Assembly: GCF_037027585.1 (NCBI RefSeq)
Contig: NZ_JAXCLE010000003.1
Location: forward strand, 186,001 to 250,000
DNA length: 64,000 bases
From: Solibacillus ferritrahens
Lineage (GTDB): Bacteria; Bacillota; Bacilli; Bacillales_A; Planococcaceae
Reading direction: 5' to 3'
The notes below the pieces were generated by a model. That model was not told the DNA's origin. It searched no databases and worked only from the letters and a program-made list of their open reading frames with translations. Both the position numbers and the translations under genes were made by a program. This document shows, piece by piece, positions 43,664 to 54,000 of this stretch (position 1 is its first letter; every line of letters starts with the position of its first letter).

Positions 43664-45286
43664 ATGACAGCAATCGAAATCCTATCTTTGCCGTTTAAGC
43701 AAGATAGTATTAATCAAATAAGTAACAAAGAACAATATTTAAATTACCCAGTTATTTATGTGCTGAACGGCAACAAAGAGGCTTATATTGGAGAAACTGT
43801 ATATTTTAAAAATCGAATGAAAGCACATTTAAAAACTCGTAAAAATATTGATCAAATCAATCTCATCAAGCATGATGAATTTAATAGATCCGCAACATTT
43901 CATTTAGAAACTAAGCTTATAAATTACTTCCTTGGTGATGAAAAATATACACTCCAAAACAAAAGTAAAACGGCTAGTGATTTTACGCACAACTATTACA
44001 ACAAAGCGTACTACGATAAACAATTATTTAAAGAACTATGGCAGAAATTATATGAACAAAAGCTTGTCAATCATGAGCTGCATACAATTGAAAACAAAGA
44101 CATTTTTAAATTATCACCTTTCAAAGAATTATCCTTAGAACAACTCGAATTAAAAGAAAAAGTACTCGAATTTTGTGAAAAACAAGTACAAGCAACTACA
44201 TCTGAATATGGCAGCCTATTAGTGATAGAAGGTGAAGCTGGTGTAGGCAAAAGCGTTGTTTTAAGTTCAATTTTTAACACGATACAAGAACGAGCTGAAG
44301 AAGCATCTTCACCATTGTACAAGACAGAAAACTATTTAGTTGTAAACCATGAGGAGATGTATAAGACCTATAAAGGAATCGCGAAACAGGTAAAACATCT
44401 AAAGGGGAAAAACTTTTCGAAGCCAACACCATTAGTAAACACTCTTCAAAAAGAGCAGAAAAAAGCGGACATTATTTTTGTAGATGAAGCTCACTTATTG
44501 TTAACCAAACCAGATACTTATAATAATTTTCATGGAAACAATCATCTTGAGGAACTTTTAAAGCTGGCAAAAGTAGTCGTTATTATTTATGACCAAGATC
44601 AAGTACTTAAGTTGAAAAGCCTATGGGGAGCGGCTACATTAGAGCAACTAAAAAAGTTAAGCACATACCAGGAGGAATATCAGTTATCAAACCAGTTCCG
44701 TATGCAGGCAAATGATGAGGTAATTAATTGGATTAATGCATTTAAACGTAAGCAAGTGCTGCCACTACCTCATGATGAGAACTATGAATTTAAAGTGTTT
44801 GAAACGATGAAAGCTATGCACGAAAAAATAAAGGCTCAAAATCATCAATTTGGATTAAGCCGTGTCGTTTCAACATTTGATTATCTACATAAAAAAGATG
44901 GTGGCACATATTATGTGAACGAATCAAATGGCGAATACAAAATGCCTTGGAACACAACAAGTACGAAATACACTTGGGCTGAGAAACCTGAAACAATTCA
45001 TGAAGCTGGCTCTATTTATACAATTCAAGGTTTTGATTTAAATTACGTTGGTGTTGTGCTTGGTCCTTCTGTACAATACGATGTTGCTAAAGATGAGATC
45101 GTTATTGATACGAGTAAGTATATGGACAAAGGTGCTTATACAGGTATGGAAGGTATTACCAAAGTAAATGAAGCAAAAGAAAAAATCGTCTTAAATTCCA
45201 TCAATATTTTAATGAAGCGTGGCATTAAAGGGCTTTATATTTATGCAAGTGATGAAGCGTTGAGAAAAAAATTACTGTCATATTAA
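43664..45286 (+). CDS. GIY-YIG nuclease-DUF2075 helicase-like fusion
   Basis: The 540-residue protein begins with a GIY-YIG-like fold (VIYVLNGNKEAYIGET, then RMKAHLK, residues 28-55; later Glu in FHLETKLINYF). A Schlafen/DUF2075-type P-loop follows: Walker A GEAGVGKS (190-197), Walker B IIFVDEAHLLL (about 270), and the arginine-rich LSNQFRMQ motif with TIQGFDLNYVGVVLGP near the end, as in superfamily 1 helicases. This architecture occurs in defence loci. RBS is weak (AGGTG). It is followed by the McrBC-like pair. Confidence 0.78.
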   Translation: MTAIEILSLPFKQDSINQISNKEQYLNYPVIYVLNGNKEAYIGETVYFKNRMKAHLKTRKNIDQINLIKHDEFNRSATFHLETKLINYFLGDEKYTLQNKSKTASDFTHNYYNKAYYDKQLFKELWQKLYEQKLVNHELHTIENKDIFKLSPFKELSLEQLELKEKVLEFCEKQVQATTSEYGSLLVIEGEAGVGKSVVLSSIFNTIQERAEEASSPLYKTENYLVVNHEEMYKTYKGIAKQVKHLKGKNFSKPTPLVNTLQKEQKKADIIFVDEAHLLLTKPDTYNNFHGNNHLEELLKLAKVVVIIYDQDQVLKLKSLWGAATLEQLKKLSTYQEEYQLSNQFRMQANDEVINWINAFKRKQVLPLPHDENYEFKVFETMKAMHEKIKAQNHQFGLSRVVSTFDYLHKKDGGTYYVNESNGEYKMPWNTTSTKYTWAEKPETIHEAGSIYTIQGFDLNYVGVVLGPSVQYDVAKDEIVIDTSKYMDKGAYTGMEGITKVNEAKEKIVLNSINILMKRGIKGLYIYASDEALRKKLLSY

Positions 45287-45452
45287 ATGCAGCGGAATTT
45301 AAGTGGTTGGAATAAAGGGAGATTTTAGAGGTAAGTGCACCGTGTAGCAAATTCGCATGAAAGAGGTGATATATTGTACATGCTTATAATGATTTTTTAT
45401 AAATGAATTTAAAATGGATGTTAGTTTAGATTATTAGTAAAGGGGTTATTTT

Positions 45453-47357
45453 ATGGAGTTAAATATATATTTAGTGGGTGCGTTGGCTGATGCAAGAAAA
45501 TTAAAAGATTTAAATCCAAATTTATCACCAGTGAAGCCTTCTGCTCAATTTAATCAATTTCAATTTTTTATTGATATTTTAAATATAGATGATATACCTA
45601 CAGAATATCAGAAGTTATTTATAAATAGATTTGTAGCTGGATATGAAAATAATATTAAGAATGCAGAATGGGAGACACTATCAGAGAGCCAAAGTTATTT
45701 TAAGGATAATCTATTTGAAGAATTTGCAAAAGATAAATTGTTTATATTTAAGCCTTATATAGATGAAAATAATTATGGTGATAAGAATATTAAAATTTCT
45801 AAGAATACTTTGAAAATAATTAAAAGACCTAAAAATATTTCTTCTACTGCAATTGGAAGCTTAATCACAATCCCTATATTTAATGATTACAATCAGTTTT
45901 CATTTGAAAAAAGACTTTTAGAATCTTCGGCAATTGGAAATTATGATTATCTTGATAAAATAACTTCATCATGTTTAGTTTCAGGAGATTATCTATATGG
46001 TGATTTTAATGATTTTGAAAAATTAAATGACGGCTGGCATGTTACTGCAGAAAATCAAATAAAAAAAATACCTTTAGATTTTGAAGCGTATAAAGATTCG
46101 ATGATCATAGAGGCTCATGCTATTTATGTTGATTTTGAATTTTTTGACGATGTTATTTTACATGAGGGCTTAGCTAAACATGGTCAAGTTGTTACTCTAG
46201 ATAACAAAATCAAGTTAAAAGAAGTCCAAGAAAACTTAGTAGAAGAAACTGCTGAATTATATTCTGAAAATGATTTTTTAGAAAGTCTTTTTAATTATTT
46301 AAAATATAAAAATTTAATTTTTGAGAAAAAACATGTAGTTAATTTTCATACAGCCCTAAAAACTAGAAGACTTGTTATTTTAAGTGGTGCTTCGGGTACA
46401 GGTAAATCTCAATTAGTATATAACTATGCTCAATCATTAGGTTTAGTAAATAAAGATGCAAATCAATTTAAGATGATTCCTGTTAAGCCAAACTGGAAAG
46501 ATGATTCGGATTTAATAGGATTTTTAGACACAATTAATAATATTTATAGACCTTCTGAGTCTGGTTTAGTGGATACTTTAATAGAAGCAAAAAATAATAG
46601 AGATAAGCTTTATATAGTTTGTTTTGACGAAATGAATTTAGCAAAAGTTGAACATTACTTTTCTCAATTTTTAAGTGTATTGGAACTAGAAGGGGTAGAG
46701 CGTAAAATATCTCTATATAGCAAAAAGCTAGTTGGTAGAGTACTCAATGGAGAACAATATCCACATGAGTTACCAATTGCATCCAATGTACTGTTTGTTG
46801 GAACAATTAATATTGACGAAACAACTCAAACATTGTCGGATAAAGTTTTAGATAGAAGTAATTTAATTGAATTTAATATTCCTAAAGATCATATTAATAA
46901 TTGGATTACTATGTTAAATGAAAATCAAATAGAACAAGTAACTAAAGAAAATAAAAATGATAAAAAAATTGTTGATGTATACCATTTTGATAATTGGTCA
47001 AATTATAAAAAAGAGATTAAATTATTAAAAGAAGAAATAGAGATTCTATCAAAAATAAATAACCTATTAATTAAAATTGATATTTCTAAAGGCATAGGAT
47101 TTAGAATTTTGGATCATATAAATTCTTATATGTCTAATTTACCACTTATAAGTGATTTAAAAAGAGAAGAAGCATTTGATTTACAAATTGCACAAAAAAT
47201 AGTACCTAAAATAAGGGGAACAATTGAAGAGTTAGAAACTATTATTGAAAGTAAAGAATCAATTTTAGAAATTTTTGAAGAGCAGAGGTTTGTAATAACA
47301 ATTGCTGCTATAAAACGAAAGATGAAAGAGTTGAAGTTGTATGGTTATACATACTGA
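45453..47357 (+). CDS. McrB-like AAA+ NTPase
   Basis: The 634-residue protein has a 290-residue N-terminal region without a motif I know, which would be the DNA-recognition part, and a C-terminal AAA+ domain: Walker A GASGTGKSQ (312-320), Walker B IVCFDEMNLAKVEHYF (about 388), and a sensor region VLFVGTINIDETTQTLSDKVLDRSN in which the McrB GTPase signature MNxxDR is relaxed. In McrBC this motor drives the partner nuclease on modified DNA. AAAGGGG lies before ATG; the 3' end overlaps the partner gene by 17 bases. Confidence 0.78.
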   Translation: MELNIYLVGALADARKLKDLNPNLSPVKPSAQFNQFQFFIDILNIDDIPTEYQKLFINRFVAGYENNIKNAEWETLSESQSYFKDNLFEEFAKDKLFIFKPYIDENNYGDKNIKISKNTLKIIKRPKNISSTAIGSLITIPIFNDYNQFSFEKRLLESSAIGNYDYLDKITSSCLVSGDYLYGDFNDFEKLNDGWHVTAENQIKKIPLDFEAYKDSMIIEAHAIYVDFEFFDDVILHEGLAKHGQVVTLDNKIKLKEVQENLVEETAELYSENDFLESLFNYLKYKNLIFEKKHVVNFHTALKTRRLVILSGASGTGKSQLVYNYAQSLGLVNKDANQFKMIPVKPNWKDDSDLIGFLDTINNIYRPSESGLVDTLIEAKNNRDKLYIVCFDEMNLAKVEHYFSQFLSVLELEGVERKISLYSKKLVGRVLNGEQYPHELPIASNVLFVGTINIDETTQTLSDKVLDRSNLIEFNIPKDHINNWITMLNENQIEQVTKENKNDKKIVDVYHFDNWSNYKKEIKLLKEEIEILSKINNLLIKIDISKGIGFRILDHINSYMSNLPLISDLKREEAFDLQIAQKIVPKIRGTIEELETIIESKESILEIFEEQRFVITIAAIKRKMKELKLYGYTY

Positions 47358-49158
47358 TGATTTGCCTTTCAAAATTGAATTTATTGTATTTGGAAGAACG
47401 GAAACTGATATAAAAGACGTTTTTCAGGTTAAAAAATTTGATACTAACAAAAATTTAGATTTTGTAGATGATGTAGAATTATTTGAATATAATAGTATAT
47501 CCGTTAGATTTTCAGATAACAAAAATTCTTCTAACGCCAGATTATATATGGACTGTTTTAATTTTATTGACGAAATAACAGATTCATTAGAATTGGATGA
47601 GAATGAAGTTGAGTATTTGGGGATAAATAAAGAAATTATGATACACCGCCATTTTAATAATGATGTAGGTTTTCCACTTATCCCAGGAGTATATAAAATA
47701 CAAGTTAATTATGAGGAACAAAAATATTATAGTCAGTTTATAATACAACCAAATAACTTAACCGTAAATGAATATGAGATTATGATAAAAGAAATTGAGG
47801 CTCATGCAAAAGGTTTGGCTAGAGATTGGATTAAAAAAAATAATTCACTTGATATTCTGTCTGAAATTAATACTATAGACCCGACATATATAGATAAAGC
47901 AGCTATTTTAGTTAAAAAACAAAGTGCAATAAAAAATGCACTTCATGTGATTTTAAATAGTCCTTATACAGAATTAGAAAAGAAATATGAATTAATTCCT
48001 ATAGCAAAGAATCGTAAAATGGATGTAAAATCTCAAAAATTAAGTCAATTAAAGAATAGTTCTTCATTATATGGGAGGGTAGCTTCCTCTGAAGGAGAAA
48101 TTTATACATTTTCAATGAATAGCCAAATTTCGAATAGTGTGAATTTTAACTTGGTAAATATTATTAAAGAATTTATGGTGAAAATAAATTTTGCAAATCG
48201 CGATTTAATAAATATTGAAAGATTTGTAAATGAAGAGATTTCTATTCTACTAAAATATAAACAAAGTGAAAATATTGGCTATGAAACTAAACTTGCAATG
48301 AGACAAAAACAATTACTTAATATTAGAGAATTTAAAAGCAGTTTAAATAACTTGAATTTATTGTTTATAAAAGTATTAAATACTTCATTTTTAAAGGATA
48401 TTAAAACTTTTAATAAAGTACCATTCTCTCAACAATTTTTTAAAACGCCAGGATATAATGTGTTTTATCAAATAAGGAATTTAGTTAATGGAAAGATAAG
48501 TAATAAGGTTATTGATTTGTATGACTATTCATGGAAATCTTCAGAGGTTTTATATGAATATTGGAGCTTCATTAAGATTATTGAAATGTTATTAGAATTA
48601 AAGTTTATACCATTGGAAGGATGGATTTATGATTCACCGCAAGACATCAATGAAATAGCAATTCCGAGTATAGCGGATGACACATATATAGTATTTCAAA
48701 GAGGAGATATATTAATAAAATTCATTTTTAACTCTGAAATTGGAAAAACACCGGAAAAAGCAATAAATAAACAATCACCTTATTGGATTAGATCAAGCAG
48801 AAATAAACCAGATTTCCGTATAGATATATATGAAAAAGAGGAATTTTTGAAAACAATTATATTAGATTCCAAATATAGTCCTGCAAATAGAGTATGGAAC
48901 AAAAATATTGCCAATGCATCAAAACAAAGTAAAGTTGTAGAACAATTTAAAATGTATGTAAATATGGTTATAAAAGTAAATACAAGGAATCAACATGTGG
49001 TTGAAGAAGTAATAGGATTGTGCCCAACGAAAATTAATAAAACGACTTTAGAAACCGATCATGATCATTTGGTTACAATTGCGACATTAAAACCAGGACT
49101 AAAAAATGATTTACTTTTAGAAAGATTAAATAATCTGATAGGTGGTAGCAACAAGTAA
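47341..49158 (+). CDS. McrC-like/DUF2357 PD-(D/E)xK nuclease
   Basis: The 605-residue partner ends in a nuclease domain with KPDFRIDIYE (Pro-Asp at about 490-491) and ILDSKYSP (Asp 509-Ser-Lys 511), the PD-(D/E)xK motif; SSEVLYEYWSFIKIIEML precedes it, as in DUF524/DUF2357 proteins. The N-terminal half is a beta-rich domain. Overlap with the AAA+ gene shows a stoichiometric pair. The pair looks like a type IV, modification-dependent restriction system. Target modification is unknown. Confidence 0.76.
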   Translation: MVIHTDDLPFKIEFIVFGRTETDIKDVFQVKKFDTNKNLDFVDDVELFEYNSISVRFSDNKNSSNARLYMDCFNFIDEITDSLELDENEVEYLGINKEIMIHRHFNNDVGFPLIPGVYKIQVNYEEQKYYSQFIIQPNNLTVNEYEIMIKEIEAHAKGLARDWIKKNNSLDILSEINTIDPTYIDKAAILVKKQSAIKNALHVILNSPYTELEKKYELIPIAKNRKMDVKSQKLSQLKNSSSLYGRVASSEGEIYTFSMNSQISNSVNFNLVNIIKEFMVKINFANRDLINIERFVNEEISILLKYKQSENIGYETKLAMRQKQLLNIREFKSSLNNLNLLFIKVLNTSFLKDIKTFNKVPFSQQFFKTPGYNVFYQIRNLVNGKISNKVIDLYDYSWKSSEVLYEYWSFIKIIEMLLELKFIPLEGWIYDSPQDINEIAIPSIADDTYIVFQRGDILIKFIFNSEIGKTPEKAINKQSPYWIRSSRNKPDFRIDIYEKEEFLKTIILDSKYSPANRVWNKNIANASKQSKVVEQFKMYVNMVIKVNTRNQHVVEEVIGLCPTKINKTTLETDHDHLVTIATLKPGLKNDLLLERLNNLIGGSNK

Positions 49159-49285
49159 TAAATATGATATTTTAAAGTTAAAACAGATTATGCCTATGTG
49201 ATTTCCAAGCTTGGATTAAATAAGTATACTAATTTACCAAGAATAGCAGTCAGAAAAGTCTAATCTCAAGCTATATTAGATTTCT

Positions 49286-49318
49286 ATCCTACATCGTATA
49301 TGGTGTAGGATTTTTTTA
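49286..49318 (+). terminator. Terminator of the McrBC-like pair
   Basis: ATCCTACA (49286-49293) and TGTAGGAT (49304-49311) with T run. The remaining gap to 49593 has no supported gene. Confidence 0.85.
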
Positions 49319-49593
49319 TTGCTCACCTTCTTCCACTAATCATTAACCTTCTTCAATGGCTTCGTTCTCCTCCTTTAAAATGTTAGCTAAATAACATTGA
49401 AAATAAATTTAGATGTAAAACATATTTTTTTGGAATAGTTTCTCTCGAAACTTTGTAGAATGAAAAGTCACTTGAAATATGAGCAGTTAAGAGACGTAAA
49501 TATGCGGGTGAATTGGCGTAAGAAAGAAACGGCAATCCGTTGATATAACTACGTTAAATAGACAATCATCTGCTACAAAAGAGGAGGGAAAAT

Positions 49594-50517
49594 ATGATTC
49601 ATACAGCAGAGTTATCAATACAACTAGATTACGAACATATAAATTTTAGAAAGGATCACTTTGGCAAGGAACCGATAAACAAAATTTTACACAGGCATAT
49701 GATTAAAGGGGTTAGTAGTGTGGAATATTCAAATAACCTAAATGCATTTTGTAAGATGGTAATAGATATTCCCTTGATTTTAAATAATGGGAATGTAGAA
49801 GAAAGGGATTATGAGCAAGTTGAACGTTATATTAAAAGAGCATTGAGTGTCGTTTATGGGGATGAGCAGTTATTCAAGAATCATAATCTTAGTAGAGTTG
49901 ATTATCGATTTGATATTGAGGTTTCCGATGAAAATATTAGGAAGATTTACTTTGAATTATTCAGGAAGTTAAAAAAGAAAAAGGCTCACTTGGAAAAAAA
50001 GATTTATTTTACTTCACAATATCATCAATGTAAAAGCATTCATACTATCTCTTATGATAAGGAACAAGAGCGAAGAGATAAAAAAGAATATGTGGAGTTG
50101 TGGGAAAGAGGGATGATGAGATTTGAAGTGTGTGTTAAAAAAGATCATTTGAAGTACAAAAAATATAAAAAAGGAGAGCTACGGTTTTTGAAGGATTATT
50201 TTAAAAAAGAAAAATACACCAACTATATGAACAAGTACATTTTGAACATTTTCCCTACTGGTGATTTTTATTCTTATCCTAAGTTAGAGACAATGGTTGC
50301 TGCAATAAATTTATCAATTAGAGAAAAAACAGAAATGAAAAAATTCGCAAAGTATGTTTCTAAAGGAAACTTAGATACACCTACTAAGCATTATTCAGAT
50401 AGCACCTATCGAAAATATCTGAAACTGTTCAATAAGCATGGAATAAATCCGATTACGATTCCGCCTAAGTACAAGCTGGATTATTTAGAAAGCTTAGTGA
50501 AGCTGGCTGTCTTGTAA
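49594..50517 (+). CDS. Rolling-circle replication initiator, gene II (filamentous-phage) type
   Basis: The 307-residue protein follows the order of motifs in phage gene II/CRI proteins as I know them: LSRVDYRFDIEVSDENIRK (compare ISRIDATFSARAPNENIAK of M13 gpII), a short strand HTISYDKEQER, then MMRFEVCVKKDHLKYKK, and a final SDSTYRKYLKLFNKHGI. Such proteins nick one strand to start rolling-circle replication. GAGGAGGG lies 6 bases before ATG. With the iteron field at 42.6-43.0 kb it suggests a plasmid or phage past for part of the element. Confidence 0.6.
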   Translation: MIHTAELSIQLDYEHINFRKDHFGKEPINKILHRHMIKGVSSVEYSNNLNAFCKMVIDIPLILNNGNVEERDYEQVERYIKRALSVVYGDEQLFKNHNLSRVDYRFDIEVSDENIRKIYFELFRKLKKKKAHLEKKIYFTSQYHQCKSIHTISYDKEQERRDKKEYVELWERGMMRFEVCVKKDHLKYKKYKKGELRFLKDYFKKEKYTNYMNKYILNIFPTGDFYSYPKLETMVAAINLSIREKTEMKKFAKYVSKGNLDTPTKHYSDSTYRKYLKLFNKHGINPITIPPKYKLDYLESLVKLAVL

Positions 50518-50543
50518 ATAGGGGAATTTCTTCACTGAAAAGC

Positions 50544-50583
50544 AAAATACCATTGCCTAGGATGTACTAAGCGATGGTATTTT
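50544..50583. terminator. Bidirectional terminator
   Basis: AAAATACCATTGC (50544-50556) pairs with GCGATGGTATTTT (50571-50583) with one bulge; T runs on both strands. Confidence 0.82.
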
Positions 50584-50742
50584 CTGTTTGCCAATAGAGT
50601 GGTCCTTTGAAATGTTCAACAGATCGAATGTTGTTGATAGAATAATTTTTTTCATGTCTGTACTTATTAATACACCACTGTAAAAGACATCTTGCTCTAG
50701 CAAAAATGATTGCAATTCCAATTTATCATCTACTACGTTCAT
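50557..50742 (-). CDS. Small acidic protein, unknown
   Basis: A 61-residue frame starts at ATG 50742, with AAAGGA 9 bases upstream. The product is VVDDKLELQSFLLEQD then ILISTDMKKIIL-like strands; no motif recognised. Its last codons run into the shared terminator hairpin, which is unusual and lowers confidence. Confidence 0.4.
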   Translation of the reverse strand: MNVVDDKLELQSFLLEQDVFYSGVLISTDMKKIILSTTFDLLNISKDHSIGKQKIPSLSTS

Positions 50743-51052
50743 ATCCACAATTCCTTTCAAATTGTCATGAAGACACCATTTTTATTGTTTGTTTACTATA
50801 AGTAGGAAGTTATAGTAATATTCCGTTTTGTTCTCCTTATTTTTGCGGTTTTTGCAGAAAATTCAGTAGAAAAAAGATTTAATTATAGAGATATATACGA
50901 TTAGGTATTTTGGTTGTATATGGAAAATATGTTATGATCAAATTGTCATATAACCGATGTGATATTATGACGGCAAAATTATAACCAAGAAATAGTGATA
51001 TTTATTACAACGTTAGTGAAAATTAATATAATAATTAAAGTGGTGAATATTA

Positions 51053-54000
51053 ATGGACGATTTGGAATTTAGAAGTCTTATACCTGACACTGAATTAGAT
51101 AATAAAAAACAACCCTATATAGATGCTATTAAATGGGCTATTAATAATCCAGAAATAAAGAACATAGCAATTACTGGGGCTTATGGGGCAGGTAAAAGTA
51201 GTATAATTGATACTTTTATTAAACATAAAAATATGGAAAAGAGTACTGTTAAAATCTCAATAGCTACATTTGATAAAGAGTCAATAAAAAATGCTACAGA
51301 TGAAGTAAACAATATACCCATTGAAAATGTATTAGAACAACAAATATTGCAGCAATTATTTTACAAGATAGAACCAGATAAAATCCCTTTTTCCCAATTT
51401 ACTAGAATCAATGAGATTAATAAATATAAAGCTCTTTCTCTCATTTCCTTTATTTTTTTTATGTGTATTATTGGATATCTAATTTTATTTAAAGATGGAC
51501 TTAATAAAGGATTGGAGTTATTTATCTCGAAAGATATAAATAAAACGATCTTAGTTTCATTAGTAGGTATCAGTCTTTTTGTGTTGTTTACATTATTAAT
51601 ATATTTATGTGTATTGATAATCCAAAAATTAGGACTAAGCAAATTTGGTTTTGGAAATACATCAATTGAAGTTGTGACAAAAGATAACAACACTGTGTTT
51701 AATAGATATTTAGATGAGATAATTTACTTCTTTCAACAATCTAAATTTCAATATGTTGTATTTGAAGATTTAGATAGATTTGAAAATATAGGGATTTATG
51801 AAAGATTAAAAGGATTAAATATTATCTTAAACGGGACAAAACAATTAGAGAAACAAAATATTACTTTTATATATGCGTTAAAGGATGATTTGTTTACTAA
51901 TAACGATGGCAAACATGATATTTATAATAGAACTAAATTTTTTGATTTTATAATTCCAACTATTAAAGTTGCACATAGTTCTAATGCTGAAAGTTTATTA
52001 CTAAGTATATTATCTAATGAATTTATTAGTGAAGAAAAGCCAAATGGGCTTACTAAAGACTTTATTGAAGATATAGCTTTATTTATTAATGATATGAGGA
52101 TATTAATTAATATCTGTAATGAATATAAAATTTATAAGGAAGCATTAAATAATAATAGTATTACTTTAAATAGATTATTTGCTTTTATAGTTTACAAGAA
52201 TATTTATCCTGGTGATTATTCTAAACTTTTAAATAATGATGGTAAATTGTTCGGGATATTAAATATAAGGGGTAAAATAATAGATCAAATTGAAAATGAT
52301 ATTCAAGAAATACAGCATAAAATAAATTTGGGTATTCAATCAGATTTGTATAATCCAACGGACATAGCAATATTATTCAATTTGAAGAAAAAAGAAGAAT
52401 TAAGGTATTTAAATAAAATAAGTATTCATAATTCATCTGGAGAATTTATTCAATCTATAGAGGCCAAAAACAGTTTTCATCCTGATATTATTCATTTTAC
52501 AGGTCTATTTGAAATTTGTATGGGATTAAAAAATGATTTTACCGTTCATCTTTATCGATCAAATCATCAACCTATAACAAAGAAGGGAAATGATTTTTTT
52601 TCTACTGTAGCTGATGGTAACTTTTTGGAGAGATTTAAGGGGATATATTACAAATCAGAAACGGAAAATTTACAGAATGATAAAGAAGAATTGCAAAAGA
52701 AAATACAAAGAATAAAAAGAGAATCATTATCTAAATTAATAAAAAACGGCGATTTGGAAAGTGAATTACTAGAAAATTTAAAAAGTGGTAGTGAATTAAT
52801 TTACTTTTTAATACGTAATGGATGGATAGACGAATCATACGAAGATTACCTATCTTATTTTTATGTTGGAAGTTTATCAAATAATGATATGAAATTTTTA
52901 AAGGCGGTTAGAAACGGTACAATTTTAGAAGTTGATTTTACTTTATCCAATCTTTCAAAAATAATAGAAAGAATCAAATTAGAAGATATATCTTCTAATG
53001 CAATATTCAATTATAATTTGTTTGAGTATATGATAAAAAATTCAGAAAAATATGGATATAAGCTGAATAAAATGATATTGCATATGTTTAATAATAATGA
53101 TGAAGGAATTAAAAATTATTATGGATTTATTGAATACTCATACAAAAATCAAGAATATAAAATAATAGGCGATTTATTTAATTTTTTAAAGAGAATCGAT
53201 ATTCATTTTTGGATTCATACAAAAGATAAATTAGATAGTGTTCAAAAGCAAAATTACCTGTATTTTATAATCAGTAGTTGGAATTTTATTATCCCTGATG
53301 AATTCGACTTGGAGGGGCTGGAAAGTTTAAAGGAGTATACTGAAGAGCAGTATTTACCAAGTTTATATGAAAATTGTTCAAAAGATTGCATTCAAAAATT
53401 TTCTGATAATTTAAATGTGAAATATAAAAATATATCTACATTAAATTTAGAAAACTGCTCATATATACTTAAACATAATTTATTTGAAATAAATAAGATA
53501 AATATGGAACATTTACTTCAAGAGATAAATATAAAAAATGCAATTGAAAATGAGCTTTTTGGTATTTATATTGAAGAGAATATAGAAACTTTTATTTACA
53601 ATGTTATTAATACTTTAGATAGTTATATAGAGGACGAGACAGTACTTACCAATTATTTAAATAATGAAAAAATATCTGATAAAGCTAAATTTATTTTGGT
53701 GGAAAAATATTCCGAAAAATTAAATGATCTTTCAAAATTGCATTCAGTAAATGAAGTTGTACGTAAAAATAAATTTAAATCTAACGTAAATAATTTAGAT
53801 TTTATATTAAACCATGAAGATAGCGATAGCATTATAAACTTTAATGAAATCTTTAATAATCCTTTAAATCTTACGGAGTTATTAAATGATAAGGAGAATA
53901 TTTACAAACTCGAGGATGATAATTATCTAAGATTAATGAATGAATTGATTATTAGTGAAAATATTGATAGGGATATACTTCTAGATTTAGTGGGGAATTC

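Noticed and set aside
49447..49533. A 27-codon frame before the gene-II-type initiator
   Set aside because: No ribosome site and no recognisable sequence.
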